A DNA stretch of 64,000 bases, taken from Hydrogenophaga sp. BPS33. Its GTDB lineage: Bacteria; Pseudomonadota; Gammaproteobacteria; Burkholderiales; Burkholderiaceae_C. Location of the stretch: assembly GCF_009859475.1 (NCBI RefSeq), contig NZ_CP044549.1, positions 2,294,001 to 2,358,000 on the forward strand. Reading direction: 5' to 3'. The position numbers and the translations under genes were made by a program. This document shows positions 51,689 through 61,631 of this stretch, piece after piece. The notes below the pieces were generated by a model. That model worked only from the letters and a program-made list of their open reading frames with translations. It had not been told where the DNA came from and did not search any database. Within the stretch, counting starts at the first letter, position 1; each line of letters begins with the position of its first letter.

Positions 51689-52306
51689 CTACTGCCCGAA
51701 GCGCGGCCCGTGCTTCAGAAAGTCTTCTTCCTCGGGCGTGCTCAGGCGATCCAGTGCCTGGTTGCGGTGGGGGAAGCGGCCAAACCGCGCCACGATGTCG
51801 TGGTGTTCCTTCGCATACTGCAGATAGCCCGCAAGGGCGTCGCGCAGTTCGGGCGCGCAAGTGTCGTGCAGGCGCTGGAAGCGCAGCACGCTTTCGGCTT
51901 GCAGGGCCATGTCTTCGGCGTGTTCCAGCGGCAGGGCCATGAACACGCAACCCACGGTGGCCAGCTCGGCATCCATGCCGCTGGCGTGGGCGTGCAGCGA
52001 GAGGCGCTGCGCACGCGCATCGCCGGCAAAGGCGCGCGCCTGGCCGCGGAACACGTTGCGGGTGAACTGGTCGAGCAGCAGGATCAGCGCCAGGCGGGTG
52101 TCGATGCGGCTTTCCCATTCGGTGAGGCCGCCGTTGACGGCCTGCTCCACCAGGGCGCCGAACCGGGTGCGGATTTTTTCGTCCAGGGCGGTGCCGCCGC
52201 CAAACCAGAGACCGTCGCGCTGATCGGAGCACCAGCCACGGGCGAGACCATCGCCGAACCAGAAGTCGAGCACGTCGTGCGGGGAGGGGGGTGTCAGGGT
52301 ATTCAC
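51689..52306 (-). CDS. DUF924 family protein
   Basis: A protein of about 205 residues of the DUF924 (TPR-like) family. It starts near VLDFWFGDGL and includes DQRDGLWFGGG, LLLDQFTRNVFRGQARAF (shortened) and YAKEHHDIVARFGRFPHRN, all family signatures. The start is uncertain: GTG 52306 is used; TTG 52318 and ATG 52363 are in frame, and none has a good ribosome-binding site. Function is unknown. It is convergent or adjacent to neither operon and appears to be a single gene. Confidence 0.8.
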   Translation of the reverse strand: MNTLTPPSPHDVLDFWFGDGLARGWCSDQRDGLWFGGGTALDEKIRTRFGALVEQAVNGGLTEWESRIDTRLALILLLDQFTRNVFRGQARAFAGDARAQRLSLHAHASGMDAELATVGCVFMALPLEHAEDMALQAESVLRFQRLHDTCAPELRDALAGYLQYAKEHHDIVARFGRFPHRNQALDRLSTPEEEDFLKHGPRFGQ

Positions 52307-52441
52307 GGAGGTTTTCAATGTAAAGATGGGCTGCGCGTTACGGTTGGCAACGACTTTGACCATCCGTGCGGAAGAGGGTAGCGTGAAATTCCTTGTAATA
52401 CAGGCACAGGGTGAGAAAGCACCCGTCCACAGGAGCCCCAC

Positions 52442-52846
52442 ATGAACACGCAGACTTTGAAAACTCCCTGGGCCCGCACCTCGGGCCTGATGCGCGGGCT
52501 TGCGCTCGTCACGCTGGTCGCGGGTGGCTGGGCGCTGTCGACCGTAGGGTCGCAAGCCCACGCGGGCGGCGGCGGTGTGCACTGGTCCATTGGCGTGAAC
52601 ACGCCGGGCGTGGCGGTCGGCGTGTCGAACGCTCCGCCGGTCTACTACGCGCCCCCACCGGTGTACTACGCGCCACGGCCCATCTATTACGCCCCGCGTC
52701 CGATTTACTACGGCCCGCCGCCGGTGTACTACGCACCACGCCCGCATTACCGCTCGGGTTGGGGGCCAGCTCCCCGTTGGGAGCGTGACCGCCGCGGCCA
52801 CTGGCATGGTGGCCACCGCCACGATGGGCGCCGCGGCCGCGATTGA
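52442..52846 (+). CDS. Exported protein with tandem PVYYAP/PIYYAP repeats
   Basis: A 134-residue secreted protein. A long signal sequence ends at about residue 41 (SQAHAGG). A VYYAPPP-type repeat follows (about residues 66-97: five units of P-x-Y-Y-A/G-P), then a His/Arg/Gly-rich tail (GHWHGGHRHDGRRGRD). Such proteins are widespread in Burkholderiales, annotated only as hypothetical or virulence-factor-like. The ATG follows AGGAGCCCCAC. A strong intrinsic terminator follows the gene. Confidence 0.75.
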   Translation: MNTQTLKTPWARTSGLMRGLALVTLVAGGWALSTVGSQAHAGGGGVHWSIGVNTPGVAVGVSNAPPVYYAPPPVYYAPRPIYYAPRPIYYGPPPVYYAPRPHYRSGWGPAPRWERDRRGHWHGGHRHDGRRGRD

Positions 52847-52858
52847 GTTTGACCACCA

Positions 52859-52884
52859 CCGGGACAGCAGTCCCGGTTTTTTTT
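52859..52884 (+). terminator. Rho-independent terminator
   Basis: CCGGGAC, an AGCA loop and GTCCCGG form a 7-bp GC-rich stem followed by eight T residues, 12 bases after the stop of the repeat-containing exported protein. It also lies just beyond the stop of the convergent LytTR gene at 52893. Confidence 0.9.
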
Positions 52885-52892
52885 GTGTGGCC

Positions 52893-53765
52893 CTAGATGG
52901 CGCGGAAGCGCTCGGCATAGAGCCGGCTCACCGCCAGCGTTTCCTGCCGGCCTCGCAAGCGCAGGCTCAGCTTTCCGGCTTCGTTGCGGGTCACGCTGTC
53001 GATGGCGTCGGCCCGCACCACCGAACCACGGTGGATCTGCCAGAAAACGGCCGGGTCCAGCTGTGGCAGCAGGTCCTTGAGCGGGGTGCGGATCAGCACC
53101 TCGCTGTCGGCGGTGAGCACGCGCACGTATTTGTCGGCGGCCTCGAACACCAGCACGTCGTTCACCGGCACCATGCGCACGGTCTGGCCCACGCTGGCGG
53201 GGATGAACTGCAGGCGCGGCTGGGTGTTCGCACGGGCATCGCCGGCCATGAGCAGGGCGCGCAGTTGCTGCAGTGTGGCCTCGTCCGGTGACGCGGCGCC
53301 GCTGGCGGGCGGACTGCGCTGCGTCAGCACCTGTTGCAGCCGCTGCACGGTGCGCGCCAGGCGCTCGGCTTGCACCGGTTTGAGCACGTAGTCGACCGCC
53401 TGCGCTTCGAAGGCCGCGACCGCGTAGGCGTCGTAGGCGGTCACGAACACCAGTGCCGGGAACGGTTCTCCTGCGGGCCATTCGTCGGCCAGCTCGGCAG
53501 CGGCTTGCAGGCCGGTCTGGCCGGGCATGCGGATGTCTAGGAACAGCACGTCGGGTTTGAGCGCCAGGGCCTGCGAGACCGCGGACACGCCATCGCCCAC
53601 CGTGGCCTTGACCTGCAGGGCCGGCCAGGCGCGCGCGAGTTCGGCTTGCAGCGCCTGCGCCAGCAGCGGTTCGTCTTCGGCGATCAGGGCGGTGGCGTGC
53701 ACTTGAATACCTTCGGCAACGCCAGCGGTGCGAGCTTGCTTGGGGCGGCCCGGCGCGGCGTTCAT
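52893..53765 (-). CDS. LytTR-type DNA-binding response regulator
   Basis: A 290-residue response regulator. The receiver domain (about 27-145) has the acidic pair near EDEP, the phospho-acceptor Asp in VLFLDIRMPG and the conserved Lys in YVLKPV. The LytTR DNA-binding domain (about 185-285) shows KYVRVLT and FWQIHRGSVVRADAI. Its ATG overlaps the stop of the sensor kinase gene by four bases (ATGA), so the pair is translationally coupled. Targets are unknown. Confidence 0.92.
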   Translation of the reverse strand: MNAAPGRPKQARTAGVAEGIQVHATALIAEDEPLLAQALQAELARAWPALQVKATVGDGVSAVSQALALKPDVLFLDIRMPGQTGLQAAAELADEWPAGEPFPALVFVTAYDAYAVAAFEAQAVDYVLKPVQAERLARTVQRLQQVLTQRSPPASGAASPDEATLQQLRALLMAGDARANTQPRLQFIPASVGQTVRMVPVNDVLVFEAADKYVRVLTADSEVLIRTPLKDLLPQLDPAVFWQIHRGSVVRADAIDSVTRNEAGKLSLRLRGRQETLAVSRLYAERFRAI

Positions 53766-54826
53766 GGCGTGCAGACTTCGTGTAGGGGCAGGGTGAGCAG
53801 GGCGCGCGTGCCCTGGCCAGGGTGCGCCTGCCAAACCAACCCGGCCTGTCCGGGATAGGCCGTGGCCAAGCGTTCGCGCACTTGCGTCAGCCCGAAGCCG
53901 GCCGGCGCGTCGGGCTCGCAGCCCACGCCCGTGTCGGCCACTTCCAGCTCCAGCGTACCGCCGTGGCGGCGCGCGCTGACGCGGACCTCGCCGCCCTGCA
54001 GGCTGGGTTCGAGCCCGTGGCGGATGCAGTTCTCGACCAGGGGTTGCAGCAGCAGCGGTGGCACGGGTTGTCGGGCGAGGGTGTCGGGCAGGTCCAGCGT
54101 GTAGCGCAGGCGCGGGCCCATGCGCACCGCCATGAGTTCGAGGTAGTCGCGCAGCCGGTCGAATTCGGCACCGAGCGTGTGCTGGCCGGCGCCCGCCTCG
54201 GCGCGGGAGGCCACGAGGGTGGCGCGCAGGAACTGGTTGAGGCGGTCGAGCATGGCGGTGGCGCGCGCGGGGTCGGTGCCGATGAGCATGCGCAGGTTGG
54301 CCAGGGTGTTGAACAGCATGTGCGGTTCGAGTTGCGATTCGAGCAGCTTCAGCCGCGCCTCGCTGGCCTGTCGCTGGGCCTCTTCCTGCGCCAGGCGCGC
54401 ATTCGCGAGCAGGGCACGGCTGGTGAAGTAGTAGGCCCCGAAGCCGCCTGCCGCCAGCGACATCAGCACAAAGCCCAGGGTGGCGCGCGGCACCTTGTTT
54501 AGGCTGGCGAGCAGCTCGCGTCCCAGCAGGAGGTTGGCGAACACACTGCCCGCCGCATAGGCCAGCAGCACCGAAGACACGACCAGCGCCGCCATCTTCG
54601 GCGCACCGGGCCAGCCCCGGCTGGGGTCCAGCACCTGGCGTCCGCCATCGATGAAGGCCCAGATGAGCAAGCCGATGCACTGGGAATACACGACGTTCAC
54701 CCCGAAGGCGTCACCCCTGACCGCAGTGATGACCAGGGCAATCACGGTGTTGACCACGACAACCACGAAGACGCGGTGGGCGATGGCGCGGGGCTTGAGC
54801 GGTGGCATGCGCGCAGTATCCCGCAT
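53762..54826 (-). CDS. LytS-like sensor histidine kinase
   Basis: A 354-residue sensor kinase with four membrane helices in the first 140 residues and no large periplasmic domain. A coiled-coil linker leads to the His_kinase domain with the phospho-acceptor motif LEPHMLFNTLANL. The ATPase domain carries VENCIRHGLEPS (N box), DTGVG (G1) and GFGLTQVRERL (G2). It pairs with the LytTR regulator downstream. Start ATG 54826 is used; ATG 54808 is an alternative. A small 2TM protein gene lies 20 bases upstream. Confidence 0.9.
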   Translation of the reverse strand: MRDTARMPPLKPRAIAHRVFVVVVVNTVIALVITAVRGDAFGVNVVYSQCIGLLIWAFIDGGRQVLDPSRGWPGAPKMAALVVSSVLLAYAAGSVFANLLLGRELLASLNKVPRATLGFVLMSLAAGGFGAYYFTSRALLANARLAQEEAQRQASEARLKLLESQLEPHMLFNTLANLRMLIGTDPARATAMLDRLNQFLRATLVASRAEAGAGQHTLGAEFDRLRDYLELMAVRMGPRLRYTLDLPDTLARQPVPPLLLQPLVENCIRHGLEPSLQGGEVRVSARRHGGTLELEVADTGVGCEPDAPAGFGLTQVRERLATAYPGQAGLVWQAHPGQGTRALLTLPLHEVCTP

Positions 54827-54846
54827 GCCCGCCACGGCCTGGGTGT

Positions 54847-55158
54847 TCACTGGCCGCGTTCGCGCAGCAGTCGCTCGCGCTCCTGGCTCACCAGGCGCTG
54901 CTGCAGGCCGCCGCCGCCCAGCGCGATCCAGACCGCCAGGCCATGGATCAGCAGGCCCAGGCCCCAGCCCAGCGCGGGGTAGACGGCCCAGTGGCGGTCG
55001 CTGGAGAGCGACAGCATGGCCAACACCGCGTTGACGGCCAGGTAGACCAGGGCGTGGGCGTACCAGCCCATGCGGGCGCCCGCGCGGCGGCGGGCCAGGC
55101 GGTCGATGTCGGGGGTGCCCAGGGTGTTTGAGGTGTTCGATGTATTCGATGCGTTCAT
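54847..55158 (-). CDS. 2TM domain protein, first gene of the LytTR operon
   Basis: A 103-residue protein. The N-terminus is low-complexity (repeated NTSN), followed by RRRAGARMGWYAHALVYLAVNAVL (shortened) and a second helix LGWGLGLLIHGLAVWIAL, the 2TM (PF13239) layout, with a charged C-terminal tail (ERERLLRERG). Such small proteins are often encoded directly before LytS/LytTR pairs and may modulate the kinase. The ATG at 55158 follows TGGAG. Confidence 0.8.
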   Translation of the reverse strand: MNASNTSNTSNTLGTPDIDRLARRRAGARMGWYAHALVYLAVNAVLAMLSLSSDRHWAVYPALGWGLGLLIHGLAVWIALGGGGLQQRLVSQERERLLRERGQ

Positions 55159-55299
55159 GGTGTGCTCCAGCGGTGTCGGTGGAGCGCACTGTGCCGCTGC
55201 CGCGAGCGGGGCGCGATGGCCGTGAGACGAAGCCACTGCCGCAGGCCGCGAAACGCCGCCGGACGGCGCGAAATGCGGGCGTGCCAGCACGGGATGGGT

Positions 55300-57231
55300 T
55301 CAGCCCGCCGGCCGCGCGCTCAAGGTGAAGCGAAACGTCGCACCCTCGCCGGGCACGGCACTGGCCTTGAGTTCACCGCCGTGCCGTTGCACGATGCGCA
55401 GCGAGGTGGCCAGCCCGATGCCGATGCCACTGAAATCGTTCGGCATGTGCAGCCGCTGGAACGGCTGGAACAGCTTGGCCGCGCGCGCCATGTCGAAACC
55501 CGCGCCGTTGTCGATCACGCTGAACCACCGCTGGCCGTCGGTCTCGCCTGCGCGCACGCGGATGAACGCGGTGGGGGTGCGGGCGGTGTACTTCCAGGCG
55601 TTGTGCAGCAGGTTCTGCATCAGCGCCTCGACCAGCGTGGGGTCGGCCATGGCCTGCAGGCCGCGTTCGATGTCCCAGCGCACATGGCGCTGGGGTTCCG
55701 CTTCGGCGAATTCGCCCAGCAGGCGTGTGGCGATGGCGCTGAGGTTGACGGGCTTGCGCTGCAGCTCACCGCGCGAGAACTGCGAGAGCGTGAGCAGCCC
55801 GTCGATCAGCTCGCCCATCTTTTTGCTCGCGGTCATGATGCGCTGCAGGTGCGACAGCTGTTCGCCCGCCAGGCCGGGCATGTCTTCCTGCAGTGCCTGC
55901 GCGAAGCCGTTGATGATGCGCAGTGGAGAACGCAGGTCGTGTGCAACCGCGTAGGAATAACTCTCGAGCTCGTCGTAGGCCGCCTTCAGCGCCTCGGTGC
56001 GCGTCTGGATGCGTTGCTCCAGCGAGGCATTGAGTTGCTGGATCTCCATTTCGCTGCGCTTGCGCTCGGTCACGTCGCGTGTCACGCCCAGCGCGCGCAC
56101 CGCGCGCCCGTTCGGATCGCGTTCAAATTCAGCCCGCATGGTGAACCAACGCTCTTCGCCGCTGAACAGCAAGCGGTATTCGAGCCGGTAGTCGGCCTTG
56201 CCCTGCAAGGCCAGCGTCCACAGCCTCAAGGCGCGTTCCCTGTCGTCGGGATGCGTGAGCGCCAGCAGTTGCTCGCCGGTGAACTCGGCGGTGGGCAGGC
56301 CCAACACCTTGTGCGATCCGGCCAGGGCCGTGAACCGGGTGGCGGTGATGTCGGCTTGCCAACTGGCCAGTCCCGCGAGCTCGTGTGCCTGCCGCAGCAA
56401 ATGTTCGCTGGTGCGCAGCGCCTGCTCGGTGCGCTTGGCCGCGGAGATGTCTTGCACCACGGCGATCAGGTAGTCGGGCTCTCCTGAGGGCTTGCGCACC
56501 AGCGAGATGGTGAGGTGGACCCAGACCACATGGCCTTCGCGGTGGATGTAGCGTTTCGCGAAGCTGTAGTGGCCGATCTCGCCGTTGAGCGTGCGCGCCA
56601 GTTGTTGCATGTCCAGCCCCAGGTCATCGGGGTGGGTGAAGTCGCGGAAGTGCATGTTGCGCATCTGCGCCTTGGTGTAGCCGACGATGTCGCAGTAGGT
56701 CTGGTTGACGCGGATCCAGTCGCCGCCGATGTGGCTGTGCGCCATGCCGGTGGCGCTCTGTTCAAACGTGTCTTCCAACTGCTGTTTGCTGCGCTGGAGC
56801 TGTTCGGTGGTTTCCGCCAGCTGGCGATGGCGAAGCTGCAAGAGTGCGATGGTGCCCACCACCACAATTTGGGTCAGCAGGTGCCACAGGTTGAGCCAGA
56901 AGGCTTGGAAAAGGCTGTCGAAGGGAAGACCGAAATGCGGCTTGATCAGGAAGAAGTTGATGACCGCCATGCCCAGCAGCGTGCTCAACAGACCCGCCTG
57001 GAAGCCGCCGTACAAGGTGGACAGTGCCACCGCCAGCGACAAGGTGATGAAGCGCCCCCCCGACTCCGCCGGCGCGAATGCCACGCGCATCCAGGACAGG
57101 ATGGCCGTGATGGCGAACGCCACCAGCAGCCGCAGCCACAGGGGGTGTTGCTCGGGCTGCCAACGGGTCAGGCGCTGCTGCAGCCACCACAGCGGGCGGG
57201 CATTCGGCGGGGAGGATGGGAGGTCGGGCAC
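55300..57231 (-). CDS. PAS-domain sensor histidine kinase, DUF4118-type membrane anchor
   Basis: A 643-residue kinase. A KdpD-like DUF4118 membrane module (four helices, about 30-135) precedes two PAS/PAC domains (about 150-265 and 280-395; PAC ends PDYLIAVVQDIS and VRALGVTRDVTERK). HisKA has SYAVAHDLRSPLRII with the phospho-His, and the ATPase has NLLHNAWKYTA, DNGAGFD and GIGIGLATS. The protein starts at GTG 57231; there is no ATG nearby in frame. No partner response regulator is adjacent, so it is an orphan kinase. Confidence 0.9.
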   Translation of the reverse strand: MPDLPSSPPNARPLWWLQQRLTRWQPEQHPLWLRLLVAFAITAILSWMRVAFAPAESGGRFITLSLAVALSTLYGGFQAGLLSTLLGMAVINFFLIKPHFGLPFDSLFQAFWLNLWHLLTQIVVVGTIALLQLRHRQLAETTEQLQRSKQQLEDTFEQSATGMAHSHIGGDWIRVNQTYCDIVGYTKAQMRNMHFRDFTHPDDLGLDMQQLARTLNGEIGHYSFAKRYIHREGHVVWVHLTISLVRKPSGEPDYLIAVVQDISAAKRTEQALRTSEHLLRQAHELAGLASWQADITATRFTALAGSHKVLGLPTAEFTGEQLLALTHPDDRERALRLWTLALQGKADYRLEYRLLFSGEERWFTMRAEFERDPNGRAVRALGVTRDVTERKRSEMEIQQLNASLEQRIQTRTEALKAAYDELESYSYAVAHDLRSPLRIINGFAQALQEDMPGLAGEQLSHLQRIMTASKKMGELIDGLLTLSQFSRGELQRKPVNLSAIATRLLGEFAEAEPQRHVRWDIERGLQAMADPTLVEALMQNLLHNAWKYTARTPTAFIRVRAGETDGQRWFSVIDNGAGFDMARAAKLFQPFQRLHMPNDFSGIGIGLATSLRIVQRHGGELKASAVPGEGATFRFTLSARPAG

Positions 57232-57316
57232 GGCAGGCTGGGTAGAGACAGTGCTCTTTATACCGGAGCAGCCATGGCACGCGGGACCGGGTCTGCCCTA
57301 GTCCCGTGACAGCCCG

Positions 57317-58153
57317 CTAGGCTCCCAAGGCTTTCAGCACGGATTCGATGGCCGCCGCGGTCTCCAGGGGGCGTTCCATCGGAAAAAGATGGCTGCCTTC
57401 CACCATGGCCATGCGATCGGGGTGGCGCTGGCCGACCAGGCGGTGGGTCATGGCCATGCCGACTTGTTGCATCTCGCGCGAGCGCGTGCCACCGATGAAG
57501 CCCACGGGGCACTGCAGGGGATGGCGGCGCAACAAGCGGTCGAGGTTGTGCGGCAAGGTGTTGTAGATCGCGGTCTCGACGTCGCGCTCGAACCACAGCG
57601 TGCGCTGGGTCTTGCCGTGGGCATCGGCGAGGTCGCGCATGCCGTGCGACACATAGTCGTCCAGCACCTGCGGATCCCAGGCGGCGAAGAGTTTCTTGCT
57701 GGCGAGGTGCGCGCGGGCGGTGGCTTCGTCGGGCCAGGTGTCGCGGCGCTTGCGGCTGATCTTGCCGGGCGAGACCGAGCCGATCAGTTGCGTGCGCTTG
57801 ACCAGTTCGAGCGTGCGCGCGCGCCAGCCGCCGAGCACCGGCGAGTCGATCAGCAGCACCCCTTTGACCGCATGGCCTCCCAGCGTCGGGTGCCGTGCGG
57901 CGCACATCAGGCTGAGAAAGCCGCCCAGCGAATGCCCCACCAGCCAGGCGCCTTCGCCTTGCTTCTCGATCTCGGGCGCGGCGAAATCCGCGAGCTGCTG
58001 CACCAGGTGCGGCCAGTTGCTGCTGACCGGGTAACGGGGGTCGTGGCCAAAGCGCTCCAGTGCACGCACCGCGTGGCCGCGCGCGCGCAGCGACTTGAAG
58101 AGAACGCTGTAGGTGCTGGCGGGGAAACTGTTGGCGTGGGAAAAGACGATCAG
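57317..58153 (-). CDS. Alpha/beta hydrolase, probable CTG start
   Basis: A hydrolase of about 278 residues. The triad is Ser in GHSLGGFLSL, a later Asp and His in VEGSHLFPMERP. The N-terminal strand and oxyanion loop ([12 protein letters not shown]) lie upstream of the first usual start (GTG 58069) in the same open frame. Without them the fold would be broken. The frame has no ATG, GTG or TTG between the preceding stop and this region; a CTG at 58153 overlaps the TGA of the Anbu gene as CTGA, like the ATGA overlap of the gene before. I therefore annotate CTG as the start. A sequence error is the alternative. Confidence 0.75.
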   Translation of the reverse strand: MIVFSHANSFPASTYSVLFKSLRARGHAVRALERFGHDPRYPVSSNWPHLVQQLADFAAPEIEKQGEGAWLVGHSLGGFLSLMCAARHPTLGGHAVKGVLLIDSPVLGGWRARTLELVKRTQLIGSVSPGKISRKRRDTWPDEATARAHLASKKLFAAWDPQVLDDYVSHGMRDLADAHGKTQRTLWFERDVETAIYNTLPHNLDRLLRRHPLQCPVGFIGGTRSREMQQVGMAMTHRLVGQRHPDRMAMVEGSHLFPMERPLETAAAIESVLKALGA

Positions 58154-58977
58154 ATCAACTTCTCTTTCTCGTTAGCGATCTTCCTGAGCGGTTGGTTCTG
58201 CGGGTTCTGGCTGAGCAAGGGCACATCGGTGTGGGCGCCGTCCCAGGTCGGGTCTTCGATGTCGTCGAACACCTGGCGCAGCTTCTTGCCCCAGGCGCTG
58301 TGCAGCATGCGGAAGTACGGGTTGTCGTTGTCGATGCTGACGATTTTGTCCGACTGCAGCATGTTGGCTTCGTACACCGCGAGGTCCAGCGGCAGGCCCA
58401 CCGACAGGTTGGACTTGAGCGTGGAGTCCATCGACACCAGCACGCACTTGGCGGCTTCGTCCAGGGGCGTTGCCGGGGTGATCACCCGGTCGAGCACGGG
58501 TTTGCCGTACTTGGATTCACCGATCTGGAAGAAGGGGGTCTCGGCGGTGGCTTCGATGAAGTTGCCGGCCGAATACACCTGAAACAGGCGCATGCCTTCG
58601 CCGCGCACCTGGCCACCGAAGATCATGGACGCGTTGAAGTCGACGCCCGAGCGCTGCAGCGACTCGCCATCGCGCTCGTACACGTGGCGCACCGCCGAGC
58701 CCAGCACGCGCGCGGCATCGAACATGCTCTTCGCATTCCAGATGGTGATGGGCTCGCCACCGTCCGGGTCGTTGAGTTGCTCGATCTGCAGGATCTCGCG
58801 CACGGATTGAGAAATGCTCAGGTTGCCCGCCGAGAGCAGGCACATGAAGCGATCGCCCGGCTTCTCGTAGACGATCATCTTGCGGAAGGTGCTGATCTGG
58901 TCCAGGCCGGCGTTGGTGCGCGAATCCGAGAGGAAGACCATGCCGGCGTTGAGCTTGACGGCGACGCAGTAAGTCAT
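58150..58977 (-). CDS. Proteasome-type peptidase, Anbu (ancestral beta subunit)
   Basis: A 275-residue Ntn-hydrolase of the Anbu family, a bacterial relative of proteasome and HslV subunits that assembles into open rings. After Met removal the nucleophile is Thr1 ([12 protein letters not shown]); Asp17 and Lys32 (LSDSRTNAG and TFRKM) complete the active site. Typical neighbours in other genomes are transglutaminase and ATP-grasp genes; here it follows mutS with an ATGA overlap and precedes an alpha/beta hydrolase. The biological substrate is unknown. Confidence 0.9.
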   Translation of the reverse strand: MTYCVAVKLNAGMVFLSDSRTNAGLDQISTFRKMIVYEKPGDRFMCLLSAGNLSISQSVREILQIEQLNDPDGGEPITIWNAKSMFDAARVLGSAVRHVYERDGESLQRSGVDFNASMIFGGQVRGEGMRLFQVYSAGNFIEATAETPFFQIGESKYGKPVLDRVITPATPLDEAAKCVLVSMDSTLKSNLSVGLPLDLAVYEANMLQSDKIVSIDNDNPYFRMLHSAWGKKLRQVFDDIEDPTWDGAHTDVPLLSQNPQNQPLRKIANEKEKLI

Positions 58978-61631
58978 GATGAGGTGGCCAACTTCTTGAG
59001 GGTGTAGAGCTGTTCCAGCGCTTCGCGCGGGCTCAGGGTGTCGGGGTCGATCTGCGCCATCGCCGCCTGCAGCGGGTGCGCTTCGGGCTCCAGTGTGGCC
59101 GGCGGCGGCGCGAACAGGTCCACCTGGCTGCGGCTTTCTTCGCTTTGCGCTTCCAGGGCCGCCAGCGCGTGGCGCGCGTGTTGCACCACGCCGCTGGGCA
59201 CGCCGGCCAGGCGCGCCACCTGGATGCCGTAGCTGCGGCTGGCCGGGCCTTGTTCGATCTGGTGCAGGAACACGATGCCACCGCCGTTCCTGCCACCGGC
59301 TTCCACCGCGCTCACGTGCACGTTCACCGCGTGGTGGTGGCTGGCCGGGAATTCGGTGAGCTCGAAGTAGTGCGTGGCGAACAGCGTGAAGGCGCGCGAT
59401 TTCTCGTGCAGGTGCGCGGCAATGCCGCCGGCCAGCGCGAGACCGTCGAAGGTGGAGGTGCCGCGGCCGATCTCGTCCATCAGCACCAGGCTCTCGGGCG
59501 TGGCGGCGTTGAGGATCTGCGCGGCCTCGGTCATCTCCACCATGAAGGTCGACTGCGCATTGGCCAGGTCGTCGGCCGCGCCGATGCGGGTGTGGATCGC
59601 GTCGATCGGGCCCAGCCGGCACGCCGTGGCCGGCACGTGGCTGCCCATGCTGGCCAGGAGCACGATCACTGCCACCTGGCGCATGTAGGTGCTCTTGCCG
59701 CCCATGTTGGGGCCGGTGATGACCTGCATGCGCTGCTTGGGGCCGAGCACCGTGTCGTTGGCGATGAAGCTGCCGCCGCTGGTTTCGTTCAGGCGCGCCT
59801 CCACCACCGGGTGGCGCCCACCGCGGATGTCGATGCAGGGCTCGGGCACGAACTGCGGCGCGCACCAGTTGAGCGTGAGCGCGCGCTCGGTGAGCGCGCA
59901 CAGCGCGTCGAGCTCGGCCATGGCGCGTGCGAGTTGTGTGAGCGGTGCAATGAAGCCCTGTAGTTCATCGAGCAGGTGCTCGTACAGCCATTTCTCACGC
60001 GCCAGCGCGCGGTCCTGCGCGGAGAGTGCCTTGTCTTCGAAGGCCTTCAACTCGGGCGTGATGAAGCGCTCGGCGTTCTTCAGCGTCTGGCGGCGGCGGT
60101 AGTCGTCGGGCACCTTGGAGGCCTGGCCCTGCGTGACCTCGATGTAGAAGCCGTGCACCTTGTTGAACTGCACCCGCAGGTTGGCGATGCCGGTGCGCGC
60201 GCGCTCGCGCTGTTCCAACTCGATCAGGAAGGCATCGCTGTGGGTCTGGATGTTGCGCAGTTCGTCGAGCTCGGCATCAAAGCCATCGGCGATCACGCCG
60301 CCGTCGCGCACCAGCGCGGCCGGCTCGGGCAGCAAGGCGTCGCGCAGCAGGGCAGCACAGCCCTCGGGCGGGGTGAGGTGGGTGGCGATGCTGTCCAGCA
60401 GCAGGCCCCCTGTCTGCTGGCCCAGTTGCTGCGCGAGCTGCTGTGCGCGCTCCAGCGTCTGGCCCAGGCCCACCAGTTCGCGCGGCTTGACCTGGCGCAG
60501 CGCGGTGCGCGCGGTGATGCGCTCCACATCGCTCGAACCCTTGAGCGACTGGCGCAGCGCCTGCCACAGGCCGCCGCGCAGCGTGTCGATGGCGGCCAGG
60601 CGCGCGCGCGCCTCGCTGCGCTCGCGCTTGGGCTCGAGCAGCCAACTGCGCAGCGCGCGGCTGCCCATGCCGGTGCAGCACACGTCCAGCAGCGAGAACA
60701 GCGTGGGGCTGGTCTCGCCGCGCAGGGTCTGCGTGAGTTCGAGGTTGCGGCGCGTGTTCAGGGGCAGGTCGATGCGCTCGCCGCTGCGCGCCACCTGCAG
60801 GCGGGCCACGTGCGTGAGCGCGCGGCCCTGGGTGTGTTCGGCATAGCTCAGCAGCGCGGCGGCGGCGGCGTGGGCGTCGGGCAGGTCCTGTGCGTCCCAC
60901 GCGGCCAGGCTGGCGGCCTGCAATTGCTCCAGCAATTTGCGTTGGCCCAGGGCGGCATCGAACGCCCAGGCCGGGCGCAGCACGGCGACCAGGCGGCCCC
61001 CGTTGCTGCCGCTCTGTGCCGCCAGGGCCTGCACGGATTTTTCGAAGGCGGGCGTGGTCTCGGCGCTGTAGAGCAGTTCGCCTGGCGACACGCGTGCCAC
61101 CCAGTCGGCCAGTTCGTCGCTGGCGCACTGCGCGAGAAACACGATGCCCTGCGTGACCGACATCCAGGCCAGGCCGCAACCGGTGCGCGCGCCCGGGTGC
61201 ACGGCCATGAGCACGGCCTCGGTCTTGTCGGAGAGCAGCTCGCTGTCGGTCAGCGTGCCGGGCGTGACCACGCGCACCACCTTGCGCTCCACCGGCCCCT
61301 TGGACGTGGCCGGGTCGCCCACCTGTTCGCAGATGGCCACCGATTCGCCCAGCTTGATCAGGCGTGCGAGGTAGGTGTCGACCGAGTGGAAGGGCACGCC
61401 GGCCATCACCACCGGCTGGCCGGCCGATTGGCCGCGCTGGGTGAGCGTGATGTCGAGCAGGCGCGCGGCCTTCTCGGCATCGGCGTAGAACAGCTCGTAG
61501 AAGTCGCCCATGCGGTAGAACAGCAGCGTGTTCGGGTGCCCGGCCTTGAGGCCGAGGTACTGCTGCATCATCGGCGTGTGCGCGGACAGGTCTGCCGGAG
61601 CGGACGGGCTGTCGGAAAAATCCTTTTTCAT
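58974..61631 (-). CDS. mutS: DNA mismatch repair protein MutS
   Basis: An 885-residue MutS. The mismatch-binding F-x-E is at F44-Y45-E46 (GDFYELFY); the ATPase has Walker [10 protein letters not shown] near 640, [12 protein letters not shown] and ATHYFELT. It recognises mispairs and starts methyl-directed repair. The ATG at 61631 is used; a TTG one codon before is unlikely. Its stop overlaps the Anbu start as ATGA, so the repair gene leads a three-gene overlapping operon. Confidence 0.97.
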   Translation of the reverse strand: MKKDFSDSPSAPADLSAHTPMMQQYLGLKAGHPNTLLFYRMGDFYELFYADAEKAARLLDITLTQRGQSAGQPVVMAGVPFHSVDTYLARLIKLGESVAICEQVGDPATSKGPVERKVVRVVTPGTLTDSELLSDKTEAVLMAVHPGARTGCGLAWMSVTQGIVFLAQCASDELADWVARVSPGELLYSAETTPAFEKSVQALAAQSGSNGGRLVAVLRPAWAFDAALGQRKLLEQLQAASLAAWDAQDLPDAHAAAAALLSYAEHTQGRALTHVARLQVARSGERIDLPLNTRRNLELTQTLRGETSPTLFSLLDVCCTGMGSRALRSWLLEPKRERSEARARLAAIDTLRGGLWQALRQSLKGSSDVERITARTALRQVKPRELVGLGQTLERAQQLAQQLGQQTGGLLLDSIATHLTPPEGCAALLRDALLPEPAALVRDGGVIADGFDAELDELRNIQTHSDAFLIELEQRERARTGIANLRVQFNKVHGFYIEVTQGQASKVPDDYRRRQTLKNAERFITPELKAFEDKALSAQDRALAREKWLYEHLLDELQGFIAPLTQLARAMAELDALCALTERALTLNWCAPQFVPEPCIDIRGGRHPVVEARLNETSGGSFIANDTVLGPKQRMQVITGPNMGGKSTYMRQVAVIVLLASMGSHVPATACRLGPIDAIHTRIGAADDLANAQSTFMVEMTEAAQILNAATPESLVLMDEIGRGTSTFDGLALAGGIAAHLHEKSRAFTLFATHYFELTEFPASHHHAVNVHVSAVEAGGRNGGGIVFLHQIEQGPASRSYGIQVARLAGVPSGVVQHARHALAALEAQSEESRSQVDLFAPPPATLEPEAHPLQAAMAQIDPDTLSPREALEQLYTLKKLATSS

